NCBI GenBank assembly: GCA_964584315.1
Contig: CAZOZO010000008.1
Span: forward strand, 16,898 to 80,897
Origin: CAXXOK01 sp964584315
Lineage (GTDB): Bacteria > Bacillota > Clostridia > Christensenellales > Aristaeellaceae
Reading direction: 5' to 3'
Length of the DNA stretch: 64,000 nucleotides
The number at the start of each line of letters is the position of its first letter. Within the stretch, counting starts at the first letter, position 1. Shown in pieces: positions 1 to 7,827 of this stretch. Position numbers and translations under genes: made by a program. A model generated the notes under the pieces. The model saw nothing but the letters and a program-made list of their open reading frames with translations, was not told the DNA's origin and ran no database searches.

Positions 1-458
1 ATGTGGCTGGGGTGCAGGTTGGCCTTGGGTGTTGTGAACTCCTTTACCACGATGTACAGAATGCCCTTGCCCGCCATGGTGGCGATGTGCCTTTCAAACT
101 GGAACTTCTCCAGAATATCGCGCACATTGGCACTGAAGCCGCTTAAGTACAGGCGGAAGTTTGCCTCGATGTTGTCCGGCTCGTCCAGCAGCTTTTCAAA
201 GGTGTAGGGGCTGGTGTTGTAGAAGGGCTGGCCGGATGCGCGGGTGAGCAGCGCGTCCTGCATGGCAACTTCCTTCACTTTTTCATAGCGTGCAAGCACC
301 GCCTGCTTGGTGGCGGCAAGGATGCAGTCAAAGCGGCGGATCACCGTCATCGGTAAAATGACCTCGCCGTACTCATGGGGCTTGTATACCCCGGTCAGCT
401 TGTCCGCGATGGCCCAGATCAGGTTGGCTTTCTCTTGTATGTTGCTTGTGAGGCTCAT
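1..458 (-). CDS. hsdM: Type I restriction-modification methyltransferase subunit, N-terminal part (cut by window edge)
   Basis: The minus-strand reading from ATG at 458 begins MSLTSNIQEKANLIWAIADK and continues with ADKLTGVYKPHEYGEVILPM and a TVIRRFDCIL stretch. This is the typical N-terminal helical domain of HsdM, the DNA-adenine methylase subunit of type I restriction systems, which works with HsdS (specificity) and HsdR (cleavage). About 152 codons are visible and the frame is open to the window edge, so the SAM-binding and NPPF motifs lie outside. A GGAG lies about 9 bases before the ATG, and a possible -10 (TATAAT on the minus strand, 523-528) lies upstream. It borders the remains of an integrative element, so this may be the edge of a genomic island. 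Family recognised from sequence pattern; hsdS/hsdR not visible. Confidence 0.85.
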   Translation of the reverse strand, partial: MSLTSNIQEKANLIWAIADKLTGVYKPHEYGEVILPMTVIRRFDCILAATKQAVLARYEKVKEVAMQDALLTRASGQPFYNTSPYTFEKLLDEPDNIEANFRLYLSGFSANVRDILEKFQFERHIATMAGKGILYIVVKEFTTPKANLHPSH

Positions 459-707
459 GGTATGGCTCCGTTCATGATGGCATTGTGAAGATCATCCGAT
501 AGACGCTGGATATGGCTGCCTGATTATACCATAGGAAGCCAGCGCCATGAAAGCCCCAATCCGCAGTTCATCATGTCGGAAGCGGGCACCAATATCATGC
601 CATTTGTGCTCTTTATCAATTTCCCCCCTTTTCTAAAAATCGCTCTTGGAGGGAAGAGGCGACCCTTGCCGGTCGGTGAGAGCCTCCAAAGCCAAACGGC
701 ATAAGGG

Positions 708-754
708 GGGGACCCCTTTTCAAATGCTGCGATCGGCATTTGAAAGAGGTCCCC
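708..754. repeat. Long imperfect inverted repeat at the 3' end of the sigma-factor remnant
   Basis: Arms 708-727 and 736-754 pair over about 19 bases with one mismatch and one bulge around an 8-base loop (core GGGGACC ... CAAATGC / GCATTTG ... GGTCCCC). It spans the last codons and stop of the sigma-factor remnant. It may be a terminator-like structure or an element-end feature; no clear U-run follows. From 459 to 707 I see no gene. Confidence 0.5.
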
Positions 755-1455
755 TCAGTGTGTACTTTTTCATGAGCATTTGGCGCCTGTCCTCCCGCTG
801 GAACACCAACGCCTCGGTGGATGAAACCCAAGTGCTGCGGTAGTTTGCGACGCCGACATGCCGGTGCCAGTCGGTGGTTCTGTCCAGCCGCTGCTCGGTG
901 GTCAGCGCACGCAGGTTTCTGTCCAAAAACAGGGCTTTTTGCGCCTTTCTTCGGGTGTAAAGAGCAGCGTTGAAAGGGACGCCGCAGGCCATCGCCACAT
1001 CGCGAAGGGAGCGCCCCTGCAGGTCGCACAGGCGTACCAGCGAGCGCTGCTCCTCCGGCAAGCGGTCGACTGCCGCGCGCACGGCCTGCACCAGTTCTTT
1101 CCGCAGTGCGTCGGCCTCGATGTCCATATCAGCGGCCACCACGTCGCCCAATGGGCTCTTCACTGTCCGCAAGCGGCGCGTCCAGCGATAGCGCTAGCAT
1201 CCTGACTCGCGGCAGCTTCCGCTGCAAGGACAGCATCAGCCGTATCTCGTGCCGGATATAGTAAGCTGCCCAGTTGGCAAAGCTGCCCTTGCTTTCGTCG
1301 TGAGAGGTGGCCGCCTGCATCAGCCCGATGTACCCGGTCTGCATCAAGTCGTCTATGCCGATCACCGGATCATGCCCGCACGCGCCCAGGTACCTGCGTG
1401 CAATCGTATATACCAGTCCGCGGTTCTGCTCGCAGACCTACGTCCGGTTGACCAT
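720..1455 (-). pseudogene. Sigma-70 family RNA polymerase sigma factor, broken (amber codon plus frameshift)
   Basis: The original start is probably ATG at 1455, preceded by a perfect AGGAGG. Reading on gives region 2 (IGIDDLMQTGYIGLMQAA, then SFANWAAYYIRHEIR), the helix that binds the -10 element, and after a frame change region 4 (LPEEQRSLVRLCDLQGRSLR, the helix-turn-helix for the -35 element). Two lesions are seen: an in-frame TAG at codon 6 (1438-1440) and a one-base shift at a CCC run (1147-1149), where deletion of one base would restore the frame as ...EEPIGDVVAADM. Short sigma factors of this kind are common on conjugative elements and prophages of Firmicutes. The head-to-head integrase remnant next to it supports that origin. 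The frameshift alone could be a sequencing error, but the stop codon argues for real decay. Confidence 0.75.
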
Positions 1456-1483
1456 TGGTCGCGCCTCCTGTACAAAGCGAAAT

Positions 1484-2140
1484 ATGAAAGCACTGCTTTC
1501 TCACCTGTACAAGCGCGCAGTAGCGCAACAGGAAGTATTCACCAACCTTGCGGAATACATCGTGCTGCCGGAATCGGCGGAGGAAGAAACGGTTCCTTTC
1601 GATAAAAACGAGGTGCTCACACTGTGGCGCGTATACAGCGAAGGAGATGTGTTCGCCGGATACATCCTCCTGATGCTCTATACCGGCATGCGCCCGGGCG
1701 AGCTTTTCAAATTGAAAAAGGACATGATCAGCTGGGATAAAAACCGTATCCTTGGCTGTGGTACGAAAACGAAAAAGGGCAAAGAGACGCCTATCGTTTA
1801 TCCTGACTTCATCGTGCCGGTACTTCACGCGCTCTGCGATCAATCACAAAGCAAGGTCGGTAAGGTGTTGTGCATGAACGAAGATAATTTCTACAAGTAG
1901 TTCAAGCTGCTAAAAGAACGCTGTGGCATCCGACCGGAAGTGCGGCCTTACTCTAGCCGCCATTATACCGGCACGGCACTCGCTCTTCAGAACATATCGC
2001 CCTCGATCATTATGGACATCATGCGCCATACGGACTACGCCACAACACTCAATTACTACACCCACATACCCACGCAAACCATGGTCGATTCCGTTAATCA
2101 ACTGCCTTCTTACGCTGCCAAACCCGCGAAAAGCGAGTAG
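1484..2140 (+). pseudogene. Tyrosine recombinase (integrase) catalytic-domain remnant
   Basis: Codons from about 1484 encode the catalytic half of a phage/ICE-type tyrosine recombinase: LMLYTGMRPGELFKL contains the first catalytic Arg, and after an in-frame TAG (1898-1900) the same frame continues with RPYSSRHYTGTALALQN, IMDIMRHTDYATTLNYYTHI, giving the second Arg, the late His and the nucleophilic Tyr. The first His of the HxxR box is Tyr here (YSSR). The N-terminal arm-binding and core-binding domains are missing: sequence homology stops close to the start of the head-to-head sigma remnant. The stop codon, the loss of the N-terminus and the altered box together say the enzyme is dead. It lies about 100 bases from tRNA-Ser genes, a usual integration target. 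Confidence 0.75.
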
Positions 2141-2213
2141 TAACACGAGTAGTAACAGACGCGATTTTGCGCGAATTTTCAGCTACTTTTCATAACGGAT
2201 TTTGAGCATAAGA

Positions 2214-2245
2214 AAAGCCTTGCAAGTGTTATCTTGCAAGGCTTT
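2214..2245 (-). terminator. Rho-independent terminator of the tRNA-Ser operon
   Basis: Thirteen-base perfect stem (arms 2214-2226 and 2233-2245, GCCTTGCAAG/CTTGCAAGGC core, 6-base loop) followed on the minus strand by TTTTCTT, immediately after the CCA end of tRNA-Ser(GCT). Confidence 0.85.
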
Positions 2246-2336
2246 GGCGGAGAAGGAGAGATTTGAACTCTCGCGCCGGTTAACCCAGCCTACTCCCTTA
2301 GCAGGGGAGCCCCTTCGGCCACTTGGGTACTTCTCC
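2245..2336 (-). tRNA. tRNA-Ser (anticodon GCT)
   Basis: Class II tRNA read on the minus strand: acceptor GGAGAAG/CTTCTCC, discriminator G, encoded CCA. The anticodon arm is CTCCC-CTGCTAA-GGGAG with GCT anticodon (reads AGC/AGU). A long variable arm typical of tRNA-Ser and GTTCAAATC T-loop are present. Ninety-two bases including CCA. Confidence 0.95.
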
Positions 2337-2361
2337 AAATTGCTGAATGAAATATTGACTT

Positions 2362-2450
2362 TGGCGGAGAGAGAGGGATTCGAACCCCCGGTGCCTTTCG
2401 GCATCACTGGTTTTCAAGACCAGCGCCATCAACCGCTCGGCCATCTCTCC
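2362..2450 (-). tRNA. tRNA-Ser (anticodon TGA)
   Basis: Class II tRNA on the minus strand: acceptor GGAGAGA/TCTCTCC, discriminator G, encoded CCA. The anticodon arm CTGGT-CTTGAAA-ACCAG gives TGA (reads UCN). The long variable arm and GTTCGAATC T-loop fit tRNA-Ser. It is the promoter-proximal gene of a two-tRNA operon, 25 bases before tRNA-Ser(GCT). Confidence 0.95.
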
Positions 2451-2471
2451 ATCAAAGAACCAGCGGAAATC

Positions 2472-2500
2472 AGTATACCAGAGCATCGAACCAAAGTCAA
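2472..2500 (-). promoter_or_regulatory. Promoter of the tRNA-Ser pair
   Basis: On the minus strand TTGACT (2495-2500), 17-base spacer, TATACT (2472-2477), ending 21 bases before the tRNA 5' end. A strong, near-consensus sigma-A promoter. Confidence 0.85.
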
Positions 2501-2610
2501 CGGGAAAAATGGCCCTATGAAGCATTTTATGAAGGGCGTAGGCCCGCAAAGCGTCGTGCAAACATCCGAACAGCTTTGCAAATGGTTATCAGCCATAACA
2601 GGCTGAGACC

Positions 2611-2669
2611 CTGTCAGAGACCCACAGCCGGCCGGTCACCGTGACCGCCTGGCTGTGGGTCTCTGACAG
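2611..2669. repeat. Perfect 19-base inverted repeat (large hairpin)
   Basis: Arms 2611-2629 (CTGTCAGAGACCCACAGCC) and 2651-2669 are exact reverse complements, with an inner GGTCAC/GTGACC palindrome in the 21-base loop. It sits 27 bases downstream of the MarR-like gene and may end its transcript, but no U-run follows on either strand. The rest of 2501-2696 shows nothing recognisable. Confidence 0.6.
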
Positions 2670-2696
2670 AATGTCCCGGTTGTATCTGGCGAGGGC

Positions 2697-3461
2697 TCAG
2701 TGGTGATGGTGGTGCTCGTGTTTATGCTTGTGTTTGTGCTCGTGATGCCCATGTTCGTCACACTCATGCTTGCCATGCCCACAGTGGTGGCGGTGCATGT
2801 CGCGGCCCTGCGCGGTCCAGTCCGCGCCCAGTTTTTCAAGCAAGGCCACCAGCTGGGCCTGCTCGTCGCCACTCAAGCTGCCAAACAGGCCTGTGCGGTT
2901 TTCGTCGATACGCCGCTCCTCGGCAATGGCGGCTTCCATGCCTGCATCGGTCAGCGCGATATCAACGCGGCGGCGATCCACCTCGTTTTGCATCCGCAGG
3001 ATATAGCCGCTCTCCTCCAGCTTGCCCAGCACTTCGCTCAGTGAGCCGCTGCGCACGTCCACCAGCTCCATCAGCTCGTGCTGCGACAGGCCGCCGCTCT
3101 TGCGCAGCAGCAGCAAAATACGCCCCTGCCCGCCGCGGCTCTCCGCCCCGTGCCGCAGCGCGTGGGCCAGGCGGTGCAGGTTGTTGATCAGCCTTTCCTC
3201 CATGGTGAGCGGCCCGGCCTGCGCATCGCCCTCCTCCGCCACACCGTGGCGACAAATATGCTCGCCATCGTGGTGGTGATGGTGACCATGGCGGCAACCA
3301 TCTCCGTCCATCTCGCCGTGGTGGTGATGCTTGTGCTTGCAACGGTTTTCGTCAAGGGGCAGCGTGCCCGTTTTGGCAAACGCCTCGCCAGTGGAGCACT
3401 GGGGGGCGGTCAGGTCGCAATGCTTGCCGCAGCCGGGGCAATGCCTGCTTTGATTTTCCAT
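2697..3461 (-). CDS. MarR-family regulator with His-rich, metal-binding-like tails
   Basis: The protein (254 residues from ATG 3461) has a MarR-type winged helix in its middle (about residues 90-215: GRILLLLRKSGGLSQHELME, RSGSLSEVLGKLEESGYILR, then the DRRRVDIALTDAG wing). It is flanked by unusual ends. The N-terminus has CPGCGKHC, a further Cys and two His clusters (KHKHHHH, HGHHHHH). The C-terminus is a 35-residue His/Glu/Lys tail ending in HHHHH. Such tails usually bind Ni, Zn, Co or Cu, so the regulator may sense or buffer a metal; this is inference. ATG at 3461 is chosen over GTG at 3470 because AGGAG lies 8 bases before it. No gene is co-transcribed, and GGTACC palindromes around its own promoter suggest autoregulation. 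Confidence 0.8.
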   Translation of the reverse strand: MENQSRHCPGCGKHCDLTAPQCSTGEAFAKTGTLPLDENRCKHKHHHHGEMDGDGCRHGHHHHHDGEHICRHGVAEEGDAQAGPLTMEERLINNLHRLAHALRHGAESRGGQGRILLLLRKSGGLSQHELMELVDVRSGSLSEVLGKLEESGYILRMQNEVDRRRVDIALTDAGMEAAIAEERRIDENRTGLFGSLSGDEQAQLVALLEKLGADWTAQGRDMHRHHCGHGKHECDEHGHHEHKHKHKHEHHHHH

Positions 3462-3478
3462 TGGTTTCACTCCTAAAA

Positions 3479-3539
3479 ATTATCGTTAGGTACCATGCGA
3501 TAATTGTAGCATGAAGAGGATTTAATGTAAAGGTACCTT
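3479..3539 (-). promoter_or_regulatory. Promoter and candidate operators of the MarR-like gene
   Basis: Minus-strand TTTACA (3526-3531), 17-base spacer, TACAAT (3503-3508). The palindrome AAGGTACCTT (3530-3539) overlaps the -35, and a second GGTACC (3489-3494) sits near the transcription start inside a dyad ATTATCG-N12-CGATAAT. Two similar sites flanking a promoter fit autorepression by the MarR-like protein (inference). Confidence 0.65.
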
Positions 3540-3629
3540 GATAAAAATTTCAAATTGAAGTATATAATGCAGCAAAGGGCAGACACACAAGAGAAGGGGT
3601 AGAGGCGCGGTATTCCCGCACAACCAAAA

Positions 3630-3672
3630 CAGGCCCTATCGGCGCTGACAGCGGATGCGCCGATAGGGCCTG
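3630..3672 (-). terminator. Rho-independent terminator after the secreted-protein operon
   Basis: Perfect 16-base stem (3630-3645 with 3657-3672; CAGGCCCTATCGGCGC) and on the minus strand a following TTTTGG. It lies 52 bases after the stop of the gene at 3725. Confidence 0.8.
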
Positions 3673-3724
3673 CGACTCGCGTTTGGCCTTGATTCCCGTC
3701 CGTCAAAAAGCTGCTGTGCCGCTG

Positions 3725-4435
3725 CTACTTTGCGACGCGCGTGCAGGGCACCGTATAGCTGAACTCGCGCCCGTTGCGGAACGTGGTGCGGATGTCCAGC
3801 GTCAGCACCCCGTCCGCGTACTGGTAGGTGCCCTCGCAGGATACGATGCCCAGCTGGTTGTCCTCGGGGATGGTCACGGAGAAGGTGTCCGCGCCCGCCT
3901 TCATGGTAAAGTCATAGCTCTCGGAGTAGCCGCTCTGCTCGAAGGCGTAGCTGCCCGTGCCGTCGGGGTTCACGGTGAAGGCGAGGTTGATGTTGCCCGA
4001 GGCGCCCTGCCAATCGCCCACATATTCGTCCGGCATGGCGGCTGTCGCGGCGGCAGCCTCCGTCAGCTGGAAGGCGAGCGCATCCGCATCCACGCCCTTG
4101 GGCAGCGCAAACACAAAGGTGAGCTTGTTTTCCATGCTCAACAGCGCACCCGGAGCGTAGGCCGCACCGTCTGCGCCGACCAGCCTCGCCTGCGCGTACA
4201 GCGCGTCGCACAGCGCAGCGTCGCTCACCACTTCCGTCGGTGCTTCAACGGATACGGCCAGTGCGTGCTCGTCCGCCTTCATATCGCCGGGGGCGAACAT
4301 AGGCTTGGTGTCGACGCCGATCAGGGTGAGGGTGAAGGTTTGCCAGGCATACTCACCCTCGTCGATGGCAAGCGCGCTCGGCAAGGCAAACAGGATCAGG
4401 CACAGGGAAACGGCGAGGGAGAACAGTTTTTTCAT
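3725..4435 (-). CDS. Secreted protein of unknown function with a lipocalin-like C-terminal domain
   Basis: The 236-residue product starts with a clear signal peptide (MKKLFSLAVSLCLILFALPSALA, AxA cleavage, no lipobox Cys). The middle resembles a small globular domain, and the last 100 residues (YVGDWQGASGNINLAFTV onward, repeating beta-strand pattern, TFRNGREFSYT near the end) look like a lipocalin-like or DUF-type beta-sandwich that typically scores small-molecule or surface binding; I do not recognise a specific family. AAGGAGG precedes ATG 4435. It lies 98 bases after the larger secreted protein on the same strand, with no promoter or terminator seen in between, so they are probably co-transcribed and may act together outside the membrane. 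Confidence 0.75.
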   Translation of the reverse strand: MKKLFSLAVSLCLILFALPSALAIDEGEYAWQTFTLTLIGVDTKPMFAPGDMKADEHALAVSVEAPTEVVSDAALCDALYAQARLVGADGAAYAPGALLSMENKLTFVFALPKGVDADALAFQLTEAAAATAAMPDEYVGDWQGASGNINLAFTVNPDGTGSYAFEQSGYSESYDFTMKAGADTFSVTIPEDNQLGIVSCEGTYQYADGVLTLDIRTTFRNGREFSYTVPCTRVAK

Positions 4436-4533
4436 GGGGATGCCTCCTTGTTTGTTTGATGGGGCTTGGGTTTAGTCAGTGTGGCTGGCGGGCGCCTGTG
4501 CCTCCGATGCCCGTTTGTCGGCAACGGTAGGCC

Positions 4534-7473
4534 TTATGCTCCGCCGACGAGGTCGCCCAGATCCACGTCGTGGATGGGGATACCGTCTTCGATATCCGAG
4601 CGCGGCTGCAATGTGAGGGTGTAGATGTAGGAGTTGGAGGGAACGTCGCAATACTCGGTACGGCTGTAGCCCGCGCCCTCGCCAAACAGGTGCTCCGGCC
4701 CGTACCACACGTCGCCCTCGCCGATCATCAGATAATACTGCCCCTGCGGCAGGTGCACGGTGGTCTTCTCGCCCGCGCGGATGTAGCAGGTCAGGGCCTT
4801 TTCATCGTCGGCGGTGCGGAATTCCACATAGCGGGCGAGGCCGTCGTCGGGGATGCGCAGCACCACCTGCGTGCCGCCTCGGGAGCCGGTCAGCCGGCCG
4901 GTCTTGGGCTCGTCCACGGGCGGGTAATCCGGCAGTTGGGTGATTTGCGTCATTACTGACTCGGATGCCGCCCCAAAAGCGTCCATGAACTCTGTCCGGT
5001 ACCCATCCGATGCCGCGTACCAGTTCTCGGGCGTGTTGAGGGAGTCCAGCGGCAGGGTGAAGGAAGTGGCGATGCTGGCCGCGTTCTTGTCGCTGCGATA
5101 GGCGAGCACCGCCTGCGCGAGCCCATCCAGCAGGAATCCCTCCGCCTGCTCCTCCGTGCAGGCGCGCGGGTCTGCCAGCTGCCGTATGGCTTGCATGGCC
5201 AGCGTGGTCGCCTGCCGCATCAATGCGTCCAGGTCCTCCGGCGTGTCCGCGGTCAGCGTAAACCCACCGTCAAAGCCGACGCCCACATTTTTGAGCGAGA
5301 GCGCTGCGCAGGCAATGGCGCGCGGCGCGTACCCGCTGGGTTCGCCTTCGGCAAAGCGCATGAACAGCGGGGTAAAGGCGGCTTCGTCGATGGCCTTGGT
5401 CTTGGCCGATACCGGCATGGGCAAGGGCAGCACCAGATCGAGCAGCGCAGCTTCTACGTCTGGGTCATTCAAACCTTTGCGCGCGGCTGTAGCCGCCTTG
5501 CCCACCGCGGAGCGAAGGGTGGAGCGATCTTTATCGGATAAACCAAAGCCATTCTCGCCGTACTGTGCCGTGACCATGACCTTCACATCATATTCGCCGA
5601 TGGCGGCGACCAACTGAGGCCAGTACGTGAAAGGATCCTGCCCGTATGCGGGCAGGCTGCCGCCCAGCGGGTTCAGGCTGCGCAGGAAGAACGTCGCCTT
5701 CACGGGCTTCAGCGTGCGCGGGTCGTAGGCGGTATCGACGGTCAGGCCGGATACGCCGCCCGCGCAGATGGCGCGCTGCATCCCGTCGTCCGTCTCCGCG
5801 CCAAGGGTCTCCAGCTCGCCGTTTACGGTGTCGGTCAGTTCGGTGCAGAACTCCTTCCAGTAATCCATGGGCGCGCCGGTCTCCTGCACGCGGTCATGCA
5901 GGCGGCTCAGGGCATCTTTGCGGGCCTGCGCGAAGATGTCCAGATAGCCCGTCAGATCCTCGGAGGGGGCGAGGGCGTCCATGGCGAACGGCGACCCAAA
6001 ATCGGCCGCGCGGATGGAGTAGGTCTCTAGCCCTCCCACGCTGCGGTAATCGAGCACGCGAGCACACATCGCCTTATCCAGCAACGCTTCCAGCTGCTGG
6101 GCGGTCAGCGTCGCGGCCTCTTCGGCGGTCAGGCCCGCGGCGGCGGCCTCCACCACAGGGTCAAAAAACTCATACAGGTCCCCCGGCGCCTGATAGAAGA
6201 ACGATACCGCCTCCGGCCCTTCCTCCAGGTACATTTCGGGTGCCGTCAGCGTAAGCATGGCACAGGCGGCGGTCAGCGGTGTGGTATCGACGCCGCTTGC
6301 CGCCACGAACTGCGTGAACGCGGGGCTAAACTCGCCTTTGGCAAGGCGGGCTTCCTTCCCCGCGGGCAAGGGCGCGGGCGCGACCACTTCCGCCAGCGCT
6401 CCCATCAGCCCTTGGCTCCGGAAGGCGTCGCGCGTGGTGCCGCTCGCCTGCTTGAAGGCGGCGGCATACGCCTCCTCGCCGCCCTCTGCCCAGCTGATGT
6501 CAAATGGGCCGGTCTCGCCGTAGGCGGTCACCTGCAGCGGCACGGCGGCCTCCGCAGTGGCGGCGTTGGCGTGCTCGCTGGCGGCCTTCAGGTAGGCGGA
6601 TGCATCTGCCTGCCCGCCTGTCACGGTGGGGTCAAACGAGGAGAAACGGAAATGCACCGTGAGCGGGCCGCCATCCGCGGCGATAAACTCGGCGGGCCAG
6701 GTCACGTCGGTCACGTCGCTGGCGGCCATCGCCCGCATCCATGGGTCGAGCGGCGCGATGAAGTCCTCTCCCTGCCGCCACAGAAAATCCTCCAGCGCGG
6801 CGCGCAGCTTGTAGGCGTTTTCATCGCTCGCGTGGGGGTCGGCAGCGGGTGTTTCGGTGGCGGGCACAGGGGTGGGCAGGTTCTCCATCGCGGCGGAAAA
6901 ATCGGTGGCCTGCGGTGCATAGGTCGCAAGCGCCGCTGCCTGCGCCTTATCAGGCTTTTGGATGGCCGCCTGCTGCTCCGGCGGCACGTACACATCCGCG
7001 AGGGGGTAGCTGCCCTCCGCCTTGTCGGACTCGAAGCGCAGCGTACAGTCGAAGATGGACAGGCCCTTGGGCAGCTCAAAGCCGATGTAGAAGTAGGTGG
7101 AGTTGTCGCTGCTGGCCTGTTGCATGCGGTAGGGGCGGCCGTCTGGCCCGCGCAGCCAAGCCGCGCTCAGGAACAGCTGATAGTCCTCGCTCACCTTTTC
7201 CTCGGCTCCAAAGCCCTGCAGGCAGCGGAAAAACAGCTCGCCATAGCCGCTGCCGGGGTCGATCAGGTCGTCCGACACCTCAGAGAGGTAATAATCATAA
7301 TGCGTGCCGGGCAGGATGATGGTCGGCTGCACCGCCCACCCGCCCGCCTGCGCCTGCACGGCAATCAGGCAGAGCAGCAGCGCGGCGCACAGGCACCACG
7401 CTCGCCGGATGGGGCGGCCCCCTTTGGGCGATGTGCCGGTTGTGGCGGGGGTTCGCTGTGGGCGGGTCTTCAT
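4534..7473 (-). CDS. Large secreted protein with two tandem homologous ~300-residue units
   Basis: The product (979 residues from ATG 7473; AAAGGA lies 9 bases before it, so the earlier ATG at 7482 is less likely) has an N-terminal signal peptide with hydrophobic core CAALLLCLIAVQAQAGG. After a short N-terminal domain the chain contains two related units, about residues 230-545 and 546-860. They share the order ITAYGETGPFDISW-like/TAQYGENGFGLS, then PAPLPAGKEARLAKGEFSPA versus PLPMPVSAKTKAIDEAAFTP, then CAMLTLTAPEMYL versus CAALSLKNVGVGF, then VLDYRS versus VLAYRS. The C-terminal 110 residues (VVLRIPDDGLARYVEFRTAD, YYLMIGEGDVWYGPEHLFGE) resemble carboxypeptidase-regulatory-like beta domains. 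No enzyme motif was recognised. Role unknown; likely cell-surface or extracellular. Probably in an operon with the smaller secreted protein downstream. Confidence 0.75.
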   Translation of the reverse strand: MKTRPQRTPATTGTSPKGGRPIRRAWCLCAALLLCLIAVQAQAGGWAVQPTIILPGTHYDYYLSEVSDDLIDPGSGYGELFFRCLQGFGAEEKVSEDYQLFLSAAWLRGPDGRPYRMQQASSDNSTYFYIGFELPKGLSIFDCTLRFESDKAEGSYPLADVYVPPEQQAAIQKPDKAQAAALATYAPQATDFSAAMENLPTPVPATETPAADPHASDENAYKLRAALEDFLWRQGEDFIAPLDPWMRAMAASDVTDVTWPAEFIAADGGPLTVHFRFSSFDPTVTGGQADASAYLKAASEHANAATAEAAVPLQVTAYGETGPFDISWAEGGEEAYAAAFKQASGTTRDAFRSQGLMGALAEVVAPAPLPAGKEARLAKGEFSPAFTQFVAASGVDTTPLTAACAMLTLTAPEMYLEEGPEAVSFFYQAPGDLYEFFDPVVEAAAAGLTAEEAATLTAQQLEALLDKAMCARVLDYRSVGGLETYSIRAADFGSPFAMDALAPSEDLTGYLDIFAQARKDALSRLHDRVQETGAPMDYWKEFCTELTDTVNGELETLGAETDDGMQRAICAGGVSGLTVDTAYDPRTLKPVKATFFLRSLNPLGGSLPAYGQDPFTYWPQLVAAIGEYDVKVMVTAQYGENGFGLSDKDRSTLRSAVGKAATAARKGLNDPDVEAALLDLVLPLPMPVSAKTKAIDEAAFTPLFMRFAEGEPSGYAPRAIACAALSLKNVGVGFDGGFTLTADTPEDLDALMRQATTLAMQAIRQLADPRACTEEQAEGFLLDGLAQAVLAYRSDKNAASIATSFTLPLDSLNTPENWYAASDGYRTEFMDAFGAASESVMTQITQLPDYPPVDEPKTGRLTGSRGGTQVVLRIPDDGLARYVEFRTADDEKALTCYIRAGEKTTVHLPQGQYYLMIGEGDVWYGPEHLFGEGAGYSRTEYCDVPSNSYIYTLTLQPRSDIEDGIPIHDVDLGDLVGGA

Positions 7474-7686
7474 GCGGATCATTCCTTTCGTTTGTCACTG
7501 CGGATGGATGCGCAAAACAGGCGCAATGAAGGTGCACGCTTGGAGTATGGATTTGCGTTACAAAGGCGTGGAAGGGGGCGGATACGGGAGCCGGCGAAAA
7601 CGGACACGCGACGACTTGGAAACGCTGCCATTGACCTGACACCATCCTACCATCGCAATATGCGGTGTGGCAAGGTGTTCGGGCGC

Positions 7687-7712
7687 TTTGTCAATGCCAT
7701 GTCATTGACAAA
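7687..7712. promoter_or_regulatory. Perfect 10-base inverted repeat, candidate operator
   Basis: TTTGTCAATG-CCATGT-CATTGACAAA is an exact dyad with 6-base spacer, lying 214 bases upstream of the large secreted protein. Each arm carries TTGACA, so it may overlap a promoter -35 on either strand; no convincing -10 follows. Nothing else was recognised between 7474 and 7782. Confidence 0.45.
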
Positions 7713-7782
7713 TGATGGAACGGATAATTGACGGCCGGTCACGCGAGGCGCATGATGGTTCCCTCCGCACGGCAGACGAAAA

Positions 7783-7805
7783 CAGCCCGCGCGTCGCGCG
7801 GGCTG
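7783..7805 (-). terminator. Rho-independent terminator of the ABC exporter operon
   Basis: Stem CAGCCCGCG/CGCGGGCTG with a short loop, followed on the minus strand by TTTTCGTC, 23 bases after the permease stop codon. Confidence 0.75.
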
Positions 7806-7827
7806 CAAGGAGAGTAACGATACGGCT

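Noticed and set aside
1438..1900. In-frame TAG codons in two neighbouring genes as a sign of amber recoding
   Set aside because: TAG ends intact genes in this window (for example uxaA at 13148 and the AraM-like gene at 13239), and the sigma remnant also has a frameshift, so decay is the simpler explanation.
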